A stretch of 64,000 nucleotides of DNA from Kofleriaceae bacterium. Lineage in GTDB: Bacteria > Myxococcota_A > Polyangia > Haliangiales > Haliangiaceae. Below are positions 17,314 through 31,461 of the stretch, in pieces. The notes under the pieces are model-generated. The model made no database searches. It was not told the origin of the DNA and saw only the letters and a program-made list of their open reading frames with translations. Each line of letters opens with the position of its first letter. Positions within the stretch are counted from its first letter, which is position 1. The position numbers were made by a program, and so were the translations under genes. The stretch is taken from the NCBI GenBank assembly GCA_018057825.1, contig JAGPCY010000012.1, forward strand, positions 124,001 through 188,000, in the 5' to 3' direction.

Positions 17314-17622
17314 ATGGCCAGCTCGGCGACGCGGCTCGTCGGCGCGGTGCGCCGGGCGGTGGCGTGCGCGGCGACGCGGCTCGTCGCTGCGCTGCGCTGC
17401 GCCGGGCGAAGGCAGCTCGGCGAGGCAGCTCGTCGACGCTGCGCGGCGCCGGCTCGGCGAGGCAGCTCGTCGACGCTGCGCTGCGCCGGCTCGGCGACGC
17501 AGTTCGCCGCAGCGCTGCGCCGGGCGGTGGCCAGCTCGGCGGCGCGGCTCGTCGACGTTGCGCTGCGCCGGGCGGCGATGCGGCTCGCCGCCGCGCTGCG
17601 CCGGGCGATGGCGGCGCGATGA
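17314..17622. repeat. Degenerate 33-50 bp tandem repeat
   Basis: About seven imperfect units of 33-50 bp share a core around GGCTCGTCG and GCGCTGCGCCGGGCG. Plus-strand frame 1 gives an Ala/Arg-rich string with RLVxALRRA repeats at both ends. In the middle the unit lengths are not multiples of three and the pattern is lost, so I do not call a gene. 17623-17809 shows nothing I can name. Confidence 0.75.
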
Positions 17623-17809
17623 CCTCGCGCGAGGGCGGCGTGGACGACGGCTCCTCGGGGGTGGCTCACCCTGCGCGCCCTGCGCGCACGGGCAGTGCCC
17701 ACGACCGAGGCTGGATGGAGGCGAGGTGAGAGGGCGGGCGGCGGTCGTGGTCACGGCCCCTGCGCTTGTGGGCGCGTGGCGGGTGAGAGCCACCCCCGAG
17801 GAGATCGTC

Positions 17810-18139
17810 ATGTTCCACGCCCAGACCATCGCGCATGAGTTCGTCGCTGCCGTCCGTCCCGTCATCGCTGCGGTCAAGCCGCAAGACCAGCACCTCGCCG
17901 ACCAGCTCAAGCGCGCGTCGACCAGCGCCTCGCTCAACCTCGCCGAGGGCAACCGCCGCGCGGGCCGCGATCGCGTCGCGCGCTTCCGCATCGCCTCCGG
18001 CGAGTGCGGCGAGGCCGTCGACGCGCTGCGGCTCGCGGTCTGCTTCGGCTACGTCGCCGACGGCGCGATCGCCGACGCGCTCGGCCTGGGCGATCGGCTC
18101 AGCGCCATGCTCTGGCGCCTCACGCACCCGCGGCCGTGA
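17810..18139 (+). CDS. Four-helix-bundle protein (23S rRNA-intervening-sequence/Avd-like family)
   Basis: A 109-residue helical protein of the PF05635 four-helix-bundle group. It has the typical [21 protein letters not shown] pattern (DQLKRAST at 33-40, NLAEGNRR near 44-51), then [13 protein letters not shown] and a final helix ending in [15 protein letters not shown]. Family members form basic pentameric barrels. Some (Avd) serve diversity-generating retroelements and others sit in rRNA intervening sequences, but most are orphans like this one. ATG 17810 has GAGGAG upstream. It lies between hexamer tracts 2 and 3 and beside a degenerate repeat. No reverse transcriptase is present in the window. 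Confidence 0.88.
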   Translation: MFHAQTIAHEFVAAVRPVIAAVKPQDQHLADQLKRASTSASLNLAEGNRRAGRDRVARFRIASGECGEAVDALRLAVCFGYVADGAIADALGLGDRLSAMLWRLTHPRP

Positions 18140-18179
18140 CAGCGCCCGTCGCCGGATCCGGCCACCGCGCCGGATCCGG

Positions 18180-18598
<419 letters not shown>

Positions 18599-18600
18599 GG

Positions 18601-19568
18601 CTACCGGTCGGTCGGGTCGCGGCCGACGTACTGCCAGCCGAACCGACCCTTGACGCACAGGTTGCCCTCGGTGACCGAGGACTCGAGCGGCGAGGTCACC
18701 TTGACCACCTGGTCGTCCTGGGTGTGCAAGGTGATCGCGCAGCCGACGCCGCAGTACGGGCACACCGTCGTGGTCTGCCGCTGCCGCGACTCGTCCCACT
18801 GCCCGGCCTCGCGCAGGTCGTGCTCGCGCGTGAAGACCAAGGCGCCGGTCGGGCAGGCGTTGACGCAGTTGCCGCAGAACACGCACGCCGAGTCGGGCAG
18901 CGCGACATCGAGCTCGGTCGAGATCCGCGCCTCGAAGCCGCGGCCGGCGACCGCGATCGCGAAGCTGTTCTGGGCGTCGGCGCCGCACGCCTCGACGCAC
19001 TTGTAGCAGAGCAGACACTTGCCGTAGTCGCGGACGAACAGCGGATTGTCGCGCTTGGCCGGCTGCGCGACCGTGGCCGCGGTGGCGCCGTCGCTGGCGT
19101 GGTGGTGCCCGGGCTCGGCGCGATCGCGGGCCCCGGCGGCGGCCGGCGGGGCCGGCGGACCGAACCGCTCGGGGGCGGCGCCGTAGGCCGCCATCCACGT
19201 CGCGATGTTCGGCGTCGCCGACAGGTCGACCGACGAGCCGAGCAGCTCGAGCACCAGCTTGCGCGCGGTGCGGACCCGCGGCGAGTCGGTGTGGATCACC
19301 ATGCCGGCCTCGGCCTTGCGCGAGCACGCCGGGATGAGCGTGCGCGCGCCGTCGAGCTCGACCACGCAGATCCGGCACACGTTGACCGGCGTCAGGTTGC
19401 GGGCGAAGCACAGGGTCGGGGTGGTGACGCCGACCGCGGCGCAGGCGTCGAGGACAGACGCGCCCTCGGGCACGGTGGCGGGCTGTCCGTCGACGGTGAC
19501 GGTGACGTCGCGACGCGGGCCATCAAGGGGGCGGCGGCCACGCTCGGCGGGATAGATCGGCAGGCGGA

Positions 19569-19572
<4 letters not shown>
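18601..19572 (-). CDS. Formate dehydrogenase N-terminal Fe-S subunit (separate gene)
   Basis: A 323-residue iron-sulfur protein that carries electrons between the molybdenum/tungsten site and the diaphorase. Visible centres: a NuoG-type [2Fe-2S] (Cys55, 66, 69, 83); two 4Cys ferredoxin clusters (Cys186/189/192/196 and Cys230/233/236/240, the latter CVFCGNCVNACP); and the proximal [4Fe-4S] motif CPYCGVGC (271-278) with Cys306. This last centre is normally part of the catalytic chain. The protein ends at VGRDPTDR, just where a normal alpha chain would continue into the molybdopterin domain. That remainder is the separate gene at 21408-23321. The ATG overlaps the upstream stop (ATGA), so it is the third gene of the operon. 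Confidence 0.9.
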
Positions 19573-21395
<1,823 letters not shown>

Positions 21396-21407
21396 GGCGC
21401 GACTCTA

Positions 21408-23321
21408 TCAGGGCCGGCGATCGATCCGGATCGCCGCGGCCTTGAACTCGGCGGTGCCCGAGCGCGGATCGTGGGCGTCGATCGTCAGGAGGTTGGTGTC
21501 GACCTCGTCGGGGAAGTGGAAGGTCATGAAGGCCAGCCCGGGCCGCAGGCCAGGGTCGACCCGGACCGGGGCCAAGACCGCGCCGCGCCGCGACGACACC
21601 CGAACGACCTCGCCGTCGGTCACGCCGTAGCGGACGGCGTCGTCGGGGGCCAGATCGATCGACTCGCCGCGGCGCAGCGGCGAGGGGAAGCTGCCCGACT
21701 GCACGCCGGTGTTGAACGAGTCGAGCCGGCGCCCGGTGGTGAGGCGCAGCGGGAACTCAGCGTCGAGGGGATCGACCGGCTCGGCGTGATCGACCACCGA
21801 GAACGGCGCCGCCGGTCCTTCGCGGGGCTCGGCCCACAACCGGCCGTGGAGGAACGGCGAGCCCGGATGATCCTCGTCGGGACACGGCCACTGGATCCCG
21901 CCGGTGGCGTCGAGTCGGGCGTAGCTCATGCCGCCGTGCATCGGCGACAGCGCCCGCAGCTCGTCCCACAGCGCGCCCGGGGTGACGTCGCCCAGGTCGC
22001 GGCCCAGGCGGATCGATAGCGCGGCGATGATCTCGAGGTCGTCCCGGGCGCCGGCCGGCGGCGCGACCGCGCGGCGGACCCGCTGGACCCGGCGCTCGCT
22101 GTTGGTCACCGTGCCGTCGGACTCGGCGAACGACGCGCTCGCGGGCAGGACCACGTCGGCCAGCTCGGCGGTCGGGGTCAGGAACAGGTCCTGGACCACC
22201 AGGTGGTCGAGGCCCTCGAGGAGGCGAACCGTGCGGTGGCCGTCGGCCTCGGAGCGCGCCGGGTTCTCGCCGATGACGTAGAGCGCGCGCAGCTCGCGGC
22301 GGTCCATGGCGTGGAACATGTCGGTCAGGTGCCAGCCTGGCTCGGGCGGGATCGTGACGCCCCAGGCGCGCTCGAACCGGCCGCGCGCGATCGGATCCGC
22401 GACGTCCTGAAAGCCGGTGAGCTTGTGCGGCAGCGCGCCCATGTCGCCGCCGCCCTGGACGTTGTTCTGACCGCGCAGCGGGTTCAGACCGGCGCCCCAC
22501 CGCCCGACCTGACCGGTGAGGAGCGCCAGGTTGATGAGGGCCAGCACGTTGTCGACGGCGTTGGCGTGCTCGGTGATGCCCAGGGTCCAGCAGATCATCG
22601 CGCGATCGGCGCGGGCGTAGGCGTGGGCCATCGCGGTGATGTCGGCCGGCGCGACCCCGGTCAAGGCCGCCACGCGGTCGAGCGGATAGTGGGTGAGGAC
22701 GTGATCGCGGTAGGCCGCGAAGCCGGTGGTGGCGCGGGCGATGAAGGCGTGGTTCTCGAGCCCGGCGGTCAGGATCGCGTGGGCGACGCCGTTGGCCAAG
22801 GCGACGTCGGAGCCGACCGCCAGCGCCAGGTGGCGATCGGCCCAGGCCGCCGACGCGGTGTGGCGCGGATCGATCGCGAACAGGCGGGCGCCGCGGCGCA
22901 CGCCCTTCAGCACGTGGTGGAAGAAGATCGGGTGGGTCTCGCGCGCGTTCGAGCCCCACAAGAGGAGGACGTCGGTGTCCTCCGCCTCGCGGTACGAGCT
23001 GGTGCCGCCACCAGCCCCGAAGACCGTCGCCAGACCGACGACGCTAGGGGCGTGTCACGTTCGATTGCAGCTATCGATGTTGTTCGAGCCAATCGTGGCC
23101 CGCAGGAACTTCATCGCCAGGTAGTTGACCTCGTTGGTCGCCTTCGAACAGGAGAAGATGCCGACGCTCTTGGGGCCGTGGGCGGCGACCGCGGCGCCGA
23201 GGCCGGCGGCCGCGCGATCGAGGGCCTCGTCCCAGGTCGCCGGGCGCAGCGGACCGCGCCCGCCGTCGGCGAGGCGATCGCGGACCAGGGGCTGGGTCAG
23301 GCGAGGCAGAGCGGTGCGCAT
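21408..23321 (-). CDS. Selenocysteine-containing formate dehydrogenase catalytic subunit (TGA read as Sec)
   Basis: A 637-residue molybdopterin oxidoreductase, read through an in-frame TGA at 23057-23055 (Sec89). Before it: TWDEALDRAAAG, NEVNYLAMKFLR, NNIDSCNRT. After it: HAPSVVGLATVFGAGG, LLLWGSNARETHP. Sec followed by His in this setting is the formate-oxidising site of FdhF-type enzymes. The molybdopterin domains continue intact (NPLRGQNNVQGGGDMGALP, ALYVIGENPARSEAD, TGRRLDSFNTG) to the stop. The chain lacks the usual N-terminal CxxCxxxC cluster, which is carried by the third gene of the operon. The start ATG 23321 lies 6 nt after TACAGT. Without Sec the frame would be cut at 88 residues. 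A SECIS hairpin follows the TGA. Confidence 0.93.
23014..23057 (-). promoter_or_regulatory. Bacterial SECIS element with Sec codon
   Basis: Directly after UGA (23057-23055) the RNA folds into a 7-bp upper stem (23043-23037 with 23031-23025) closed by the loop GGUCU (23036-23032). A 5-bp lower stem (GCCCC with GGGGC; 23051-23047 with 23018-23014) lies below an internal loop. The loop begins 18 nt after the UGA, and its sequence and spacing match the E. coli fdhF SECIS as I know it. It would recruit SelB. No sel genes are in this window. Confidence 0.88.
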
Positions 23322-23327
23322 GGGCCA

Positions 23328-23333
23328 ACTGTA
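23328..23333 (-). promoter_or_regulatory. -10-like box of formate dehydrogenase operon
   Basis: TACAGT on the minus strand ends 6 nt before ATG 23321 and no Shine-Dalgarno is present. It supports that start over the upstream in-frame start at 23336 and predicts a leaderless mRNA. Confidence 0.45.
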
Positions 23334-23406
23334 CACGGCTCGCGCCGGCGGCGCGCGCCCGGGTGCGACGACTCGCCGCGGCCCGGCAACCGGGCCGCAT
23401 CATGGA

Positions 23407-23449
23407 TGATTTTGACTTTCATGTTTTGGGACTTTGATTTCTATTTTCA
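23407..23449 (+). promoter_or_regulatory. Two Fur-like boxes in an AT-rich promoter
   Basis: Within a roughly 50-bp AT-rich island, two 15-bp elements with 7-1-7 symmetry, TGATTTTGACTTTCA (23407-23421) and TGATTTCTATTTTCA (23435-23449), agree with each other at 12 of 15 positions. Each agrees with the 7-1-7 Fur consensus at about 10 of 14. They sit immediately before the porin-imelysin-dihaem operon, which fits iron control. Confidence 0.55.
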
Positions 23450-23453
23450 TTTC

Positions 23454-24767
23454 ATGCAAGGTCCCTCCGTGGACCTCCCCGCCCGCCGCTCCGCCGCCGC
23501 GCTGTGCGTCGCGATCGCCACCGCGCCCGCGCTGGCCGCCGCCGACCCGCTGCCGACGACCCCTTTCACCCTCCACCTCGGCGGCTACGGCGAGCTCGGC
23601 GCGACCTTCTACACCTACGGCGCCAACCGCAACCGCGACGCCGGCGCCCAGCGCGATCTGCGCCTCGAGCTCGACGACACCCGCTTCGTCGCGATCCTGC
23701 AGGCGCGGACCCCGACCGGCTGGGAGCTCGAGGCCGAGGTCGAGATCGAGCACGGCGGCACCGGCGGCGCCCGCGAGATCGACTACGACGAGTTCGGCGA
23801 GTTCGAGACCGAGGTCGAGCAAGGCGGCGAGGTGATCCTCGAGGAGCTGTACCTGGAGAAGACCTTCGCTGGTCGCTACCAGGTGAAGCTCGGGCGCTTC
23901 TACGTCGCCCTCGGTCACCTGGCGAGCCGCTTCCGCCCGACCGACTACCTGTCGGCGACGCGCTCCGAGGTCGAGACCACGCTCCTGCCCGGGCAATGGG
24001 ACGAGCTCGGCGTGTCGTTCACCGCGTTCCTCGGCCGGGTCCGCGCCACCGGCCAGGTGGTCAACGGCCTCGACTCGACCGGGTTCTCCTCGGCGGGATG
24101 GATCGCGACCGGCCACCAGACCGCCTACGAGACCGTGCGCGCCACCTCGCCGGCGGCGATCGCGCGCATCGACGTGACGCCCGGGGCCGGGATCGAGGTC
24201 GGCGCCGCCGGCTACGTCGGCGGCTCGAGCGCCAACCGGCCCAAGCCCGATCTGGTGGTCGACTGCCCCGACGGCGATCCCGACGTGGTCGCGCCGTGCG
24301 GCTACGTGTCGGCGCCGGTCGCGATCGGCGAGGTCCACGGCGCGCTCGAGGTCGGCCGGCTGCGCGGCCAGGCCCTGGCGGTGGTCGGCTACCTCGGCAA
24401 CGCCGACGTGGTGACCGAGCGCAACCGCCGGTTGTCCAACGAGGCCGGGGTCGCGCGCACCCCGGTGGCGTCCCACGCCTACGGTCTGTCGATCGAGGCT
24501 GGCTACGACCTCGGCCCCACGCTCGGCCTGTGCCCGCAGCACGCCCTGGCGCCGTTCGTCCGCGTCGAGCGCTACGACACCATGTGGCGGACCCCCGACG
24601 GCGTGTTCGCCAACCCGCGCTACCAGCGCACGGTCGCCACCGCCGGCGCGGCGTTGACCCTCGACCGCCACCTGACCTTCAAGCTCGACGTCGCCCACCG
24701 CCGGTTCGGCAGCGACGCGCTGCGGCCGGAGACCGAGCTGCACGCGGTCGCCGGCTTCGTCTACTGA
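23454..24767 (+). CDS. Outer-membrane porin-like beta-barrel protein (iron operon)
   Basis: A 437-residue secreted protein. The signal peptide covers about the first 30 residues (SAAALCVAIATAPALAAA). The mature part alternates polar and hydrophobic residues with many Tyr/Phe/Gly and ends in Tyr (AVAGFVY), as barrel proteins do. Segments such as LHLGGYGELGATFYTY and KLGRFYVALGHLASRF look like porin strands. An acidic loop near residues 95-125 (DYDEFGEFETEVE) could bind cations. ATG 23454 is used, with GTG 23469 an alternative nearer the signal peptide. It is first in an operon with imelysin and a dihaem protein, so uptake or handling of iron at the outer membrane is inferred. Confidence 0.8.
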   Translation: MQGPSVDLPARRSAAALCVAIATAPALAAADPLPTTPFTLHLGGYGELGATFYTYGANRNRDAGAQRDLRLELDDTRFVAILQARTPTGWELEAEVEIEHGGTGGAREIDYDEFGEFETEVEQGGEVILEELYLEKTFAGRYQVKLGRFYVALGHLASRFRPTDYLSATRSEVETTLLPGQWDELGVSFTAFLGRVRATGQVVNGLDSTGFSSAGWIATGHQTAYETVRATSPAAIARIDVTPGAGIEVGAAGYVGGSSANRPKPDLVVDCPDGDPDVVAPCGYVSAPVAIGEVHGALEVGRLRGQALAVVGYLGNADVVTERNRRLSNEAGVARTPVASHAYGLSIEAGYDLGPTLGLCPQHALAPFVRVERYDTMWRTPDGVFANPRYQRTVATAGAALTLDRHLTFKLDVAHRRFGSDALRPETELHAVAGFVY

Positions 24768-24790
24768 CCCGCTTAGCCCCAGGAGCTCCG

Positions 24791-25855
24791 ATGTCGCGTC
24801 TCGCCCGCCCCGCCCTGTTCGTCACCTTGGCCGCCGGCCTCGCCGCCTGCGACGACGGTGGCTCGACCTCGACCGGCTTCACCGATCGCCAGGTCATCAC
24901 CGACTTTGCAGATCAAGTCGTGATCCCGACCTACGCGCTCCTGCACGATCGCGCGGTCGCCCTCGATCAGGCCGCCGCCGCCCTGCGCGCCTCGCCGAGC
25001 GCCGCGACCCTGACCGCGGCCCAGACCGCCTGGGTCTCGGCCCGGGTGCCGTGGGAGCAGAGCGAGGCGTTCCTGTTCGGGCCGGTGTCGGCCCAGGGCT
25101 ACGACCCGGCGATGGACTCGTGGCCGGTCGAACGCAACGACCTCGAGGCGGTGATCGCCGCGAGCGATCCGCTGACCGCGCAGTTCATCCGCAACCTGCC
25201 CGAGACCCAGAAGGGCTTCCACACCATCGAGTACCTGGTGTTCGGCGAGGGCCGGAGTCGGACCTTCGCCGAGCTGTCGGCCCGCGAGCTCGAGTACCTG
25301 ACCGGCCTCACCGCCGAGCTGGCCAGCGTCACCGACGCCCTCGAGCAGGCCTGGACCACCGGCGCGCCGTCGTACCGCGAGGTGTTCGTGACCGCGGGCC
25401 AGGCCGGCAACACCGCCTACCCGGCCCTCGAGGCCGCGGCCCAGGAGATCCTGGTCGGCATGAGCGGCATCTGCGACGAGGTGGCCAACGGCAAGATCGC
25501 CGACCCCTACGACGCCCACGATCCCAACCTGGTCGAGAGCCAGTTCTCGTGGAACTCGCTCGATGACTTCGCCGACAACCTGCGCGCGGTCGAGCACGCC
25601 TACACCGGCGACGTCGCGACCGCCGGCACCACCGGCCGCGGCCTCGACGAGCTGGTCCGGGCCGTCGACCCGGCCCTCGACACCCGCTTCCGCGCCGAGC
25701 TCGCCGCGGCCCTCGCCGCGATCGCCGCCATCCCGGCGCCGTTTCGCACCGCGATCACCACGCCGTCGGCCTACCCGGCGATCGAGGCCGCCCAGGCGGC
25801 GATCCGCACGGTCCAGGCCACGATCGACGGCGAGCTGACCAGCGTGCTCCTGTGA
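24791..25855 (+). CDS. Imelysin-family lipoprotein (iron-regulated)
   Basis: A 354-residue lipoprotein (lipobox near LAAGLAAC). The imelysin (peptidase M75-like) fold has two helical bundles. The signature GFHTIEYLVFG, matching the GxHxIEY motif, is present near residue 142. Despite the name, family members act in iron uptake (IrpA, EfeO-like) rather than as proven peptidases. A good AGGAG precedes ATG 24791. The stop overlaps the GTG of the dihaem protein, so the two are translationally coupled. Pairing of imelysin with this dihaem family is recurrent in bacteria. Confidence 0.9.
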   Translation: MSRLARPALFVTLAAGLAACDDGGSTSTGFTDRQVITDFADQVVIPTYALLHDRAVALDQAAAALRASPSAATLTAAQTAWVSARVPWEQSEAFLFGPVSAQGYDPAMDSWPVERNDLEAVIAASDPLTAQFIRNLPETQKGFHTIEYLVFGEGRSRTFAELSARELEYLTGLTAELASVTDALEQAWTTGAPSYREVFVTAGQAGNTAYPALEAAAQEILVGMSGICDEVANGKIADPYDAHDPNLVESQFSWNSLDDFADNLRAVEHAYTGDVATAGTTGRGLDELVRAVDPALDTRFRAELAAALAAIAAIPAPFRTAITTPSAYPAIEAAQAAIRTVQATIDGELTSVLL

Positions 25856-27135
25856 GGCGCGCGGTCGTCGCGGTGGCGCTGGTGGCCTGCACCGACGCCG
25901 CACCGATCCGCCCCGGCGGTGACACCACCGTCGATGATCGGACGTCCAACGCCTTCTCGTTGCCGGCCGCGAACCTGACCGCGGCCGCGCTCGCCGAGCA
26001 CCAGAGCGGCGACGTCGGCTTCGAGGCGGTGTTCGTGCGTGGTCCAGCCCCGATCAACCCCGGGCTCGGCCCGCTGTACAACCACAACGCCTGCGCCGCC
26101 TGCCACAACCGCGACGGCCGCGGCCTGCCCAGCTTCGCCGCCCCGGGGTCCCAGGCGCTGGTGCGCATCAGCGTGTCCGACGGCACGCCGCCGGTGCCTG
26201 GCGCGCCGGTGCCAGTGCCCGGGCTGGGCGGCCAGCTCCAGGACCACGGCGTGTTCGGCGTCGAGCCCGAGGTGACGATCGCGCTGTCGTGGCGCGAGGT
26301 CCCGGGCGCCTACGGCGACGGTGAGCCGTACCTCCTGCGGGCGCCCGCGGTGACGCTGACCCGCGCCGACGGCACCGCGTTGCCGCCGACGATCCTGACC
26401 TCGCTGCGCCAGGCGCCGGCGGTGTTTGGCCTGGGGCTCCTCGAGGCCATCCCCGACGATGCGCTGGTCGCCGCCGAGGATCCCGACGACCGCGACGGCG
26501 ACGGCGTGTCGGGCCGCGCCAACCGGGTGTGGGACGTCGACGCAGGCGCGGTCCGACTCGGCCGCTTCGGCCACAAGGCCGGACAGCCGAGCCTGGTGCA
26601 GCAGGCCGCCGCCGCCTACGCCAACGACATGGGCGTGACCAGCCGGCGCTTCGACGGCGAGGTCGAGGTCGCCGATGAGACGATCGCCGCGACGGCGTTC
26701 TACACCGCGACCCTCGGGGTGCCGGCCCGGGCGCCCGGTGACGTCGCCGCCGGCGAGGCGCGCTTCGCCGACTTCGGCTGCGCCGCATGCCACACGCCGG
26801 TGCAGCACACGGGCGATCATCCCGCGCCCGCGGTGGCCGATCAGACCTTCGCGCCGTACACCGACCTCTTGCTCCACGATCTGGGCGACGGCCTGGCCGA
26901 CGGCCGCCCCGAGTTCGCCGCCGATGGCCGCGAGTGGCGGACCCCGCCGCTGTGGGGCCTGGGCCTGGTCCAGACCGTCCTGCCGGGCGCGAGCTACCTG
27001 CACGATGGACGCGCGCGCACCGTCGCTGAGGCCATCCTGTGGCACGGCGGCGAGGCCGAGGCCGCGCGCGAGCGGTTCCGGACCGCGCCCGCGCGCGATC
27101 GCCGCGCGCTCCTGGCGTTCCTGTCGGCGCTGTGA
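25852..27135 (+). CDS. Dihaem c-type oxidoreductase (DUF1111 family)
   Basis: A 427-residue exported protein with two haem-binding CxxCH motifs (CAACH at residues 81-85 and 310-314). The second lies in a typical cytochrome c fold (GEARFADFGCAACH), and both resemble bacterial dihaem peroxidase-like proteins of DUF1111. EF-hand-like DRDGDGVSGRANRV near 215 is a common calcium loop in this family. GTG 25852 overlaps the imelysin stop (GTGA). The N-terminus is short but hydrophobic (AVVAVALVAC) and looks like a lipoprotein signal. Its probable job is periplasmic redox handling of iron next to imelysin. Confidence 0.9.
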   Translation: MRRAVVAVALVACTDAAPIRPGGDTTVDDRTSNAFSLPAANLTAAALAEHQSGDVGFEAVFVRGPAPINPGLGPLYNHNACAACHNRDGRGLPSFAAPGSQALVRISVSDGTPPVPGAPVPVPGLGGQLQDHGVFGVEPEVTIALSWREVPGAYGDGEPYLLRAPAVTLTRADGTALPPTILTSLRQAPAVFGLGLLEAIPDDALVAAEDPDDRDGDGVSGRANRVWDVDAGAVRLGRFGHKAGQPSLVQQAAAAYANDMGVTSRRFDGEVEVADETIAATAFYTATLGVPARAPGDVAAGEARFADFGCAACHTPVQHTGDHPAPAVADQTFAPYTDLLLHDLGDGLADGRPEFAADGREWRTPPLWGLGLVQTVLPGASYLHDGRARTVAEAILWHGGEAEAARERFRTAPARDRRALLAFLSAL

Positions 27136-27168
27136 GCGCGCCGCCGCCCTGACGTACACTCGCGGTCG

Positions 27169-30156
<2,988 letters not shown>

Positions 30157-30159
30157 CGG

Positions 30160-31404
30160 TCACAGGTTGGTGAAGCGGTTGTTGCGCGCGCCGTTGCTGG
30201 CGTCCCAGTGCAGGCGGAGGTTGAACGACCCGTAGATCGAGGTCGGCTCGGCGTAGTCGGCGCGCCCCACCGCTTGCGGATCGTCCTCGGGGATCACGAA
30301 CTCCGGTAGCTCGCGCCGGGTCATCGACAGATCGAAGCCGAGATCGACGTGATCGCCGAGCTGGATCTCGACGCCTGGGCTGGCCGACAGGGTGTAGCGG
30401 CGATCCGGCCGCACGACCTCGCCGCCGGCCCGCACCGACAGCCGGAACGACACCTTGTCCTTGCGCACGCTGGCGAAGGCGGCGACCGCGTGCTCGGCGT
30501 AGTGCGCGAACCGCTGGCGCAAGACGTTGGGGAAGTTGTAGCCGTCGACGGTGTAGCCGAGCGAATACGCCACCGCGAGCACGTTGCCGCGGGGATCGTC
30601 GGACGGGTAGCGGTCCCACTCGATCGCGCCCTGGGCCCCCCAGGCGTAGCGGTACTGGCCGTGCGGATCGTCCTTGGCGATCGTGGTCGCGAGCTGGAGC
30701 GCGTAGCACGGGTTCAGGTGCCAGCCGTAGGAGGTCGAGGCGTAGGTCGACCAGCGGTTGGTGTCGAAGGACACGCCGCCGACCTCCGGCGAGCGGCTGA
30801 GGCCGCCGTTGGCCCCGAGCGACGCCGACCACCGCGTCGTCGGCGTGACCCGCGACAGGCCGAGGTTGACGTAGGCGCTGGCCGACCGGTACGGACCGGT
30901 CCAGCTCCCGTAGCCGCTGAGGTTGAGATCGACGCCCCACGGCGTCGTGCTCGGCGCCGCCACCGCGCCGTCCGGCGCCACCAGCTCGACCGCCACCGCG
31001 TCGGGATGGAGGGCGGCGACGTAGAGCGCCACTCCGCGGAGGAACGCCGGCCGGAGCTGGGCCCGCTGCTCGTCGTCGGTGCCGCGGGTGTCGACGTCGA
31101 CGTCGAGCTCGATCGTCTCGGGCGCGCCGCGGACCTGGCCGACGAACCGCAGGTGCAGGCGATCGGCGTTGGCCACCGGCGCCGCGGTCACGTACAGCGT
31201 GACCTGGGCCGAGGCGCGCGGCGCCGCCAGGAGCAGCGTGGTCTCGTCGATGAACCCGCGCAGGAAGGTCGGGCAGGCCTTGGTCCGCCCGGGGTCCTGG
31301 CAGGCCAAGGTCAGGCGCAGCGGCCCGGGGCCGTCGTCGGCGCGGGCCGCGCCAGCGAACGCGGCGAGCAGGGCGAGGGCGGGGGCGAGCAAGCGAGCGC
31401 ACAT
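30160..31404 (-). CDS. Outer-membrane beta-barrel protein, unknown function
   Basis: A 414-residue exported protein with a clear signal peptide (LLAPALALLAAFAGAARA). About 130 residues of N-terminal soluble domain contain two cysteines (LACQDPGRTKACP). A barrel of alternating strands rich in Tyr, Ser and Trp follows (LNLSGYGSWTGPYRSASAYVNLG, LSVRAGGEVVRP), ending with FTNL. I used ATG 31404 because the signal peptide starts there and GAGG lies upstream. Not recognised as a named family. The gene stands alone. Confidence 0.78.
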   Translation of the reverse strand: MCARLLAPALALLAAFAGAARADDGPGPLRLTLACQDPGRTKACPTFLRGFIDETTLLLAAPRASAQVTLYVTAAPVANADRLHLRFVGQVRGAPETIELDVDVDTRGTDDEQRAQLRPAFLRGVALYVAALHPDAVAVELVAPDGAVAAPSTTPWGVDLNLSGYGSWTGPYRSASAYVNLGLSRVTPTTRWSASLGANGGLSRSPEVGGVSFDTNRWSTYASTSYGWHLNPCYALQLATTIAKDDPHGQYRYAWGAQGAIEWDRYPSDDPRGNVLAVAYSLGYTVDGYNFPNVLRQRFAHYAEHAVAAFASVRKDKVSFRLSVRAGGEVVRPDRRYTLSASPGVEIQLGDHVDLGFDLSMTRRELPEFVIPEDDPQAVGRADYAEPTSIYGSFNLRLHWDASNGARNNRFTNL

Positions 31405-31461
31405 GGGTAGACCTCGACGACAGCGACCAGGACGCGCGGTTGCAGCCCTCACGGCACCGAA

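Noticed and set aside
17314-17622. 102-residue Ala/Arg-rich open frame as a protein
   Set aside because: The repeat units are not multiples of three and the amino-acid pattern breaks in the middle; no family and no start signal.
17810-18139. Diversity-generating retroelement from the Avd-like gene
   Set aside because: No reverse transcriptase, no template/variable repeat pair, no target gene in the window.
23055-23057. TGA in the formate dehydrogenase gene as a frameshift, error or pseudogene stop
   Set aside because: Both sides are in one phase, the flanks match the Sec site of FdhF-type enzymes, and a SECIS hairpin with the right loop and spacing follows.
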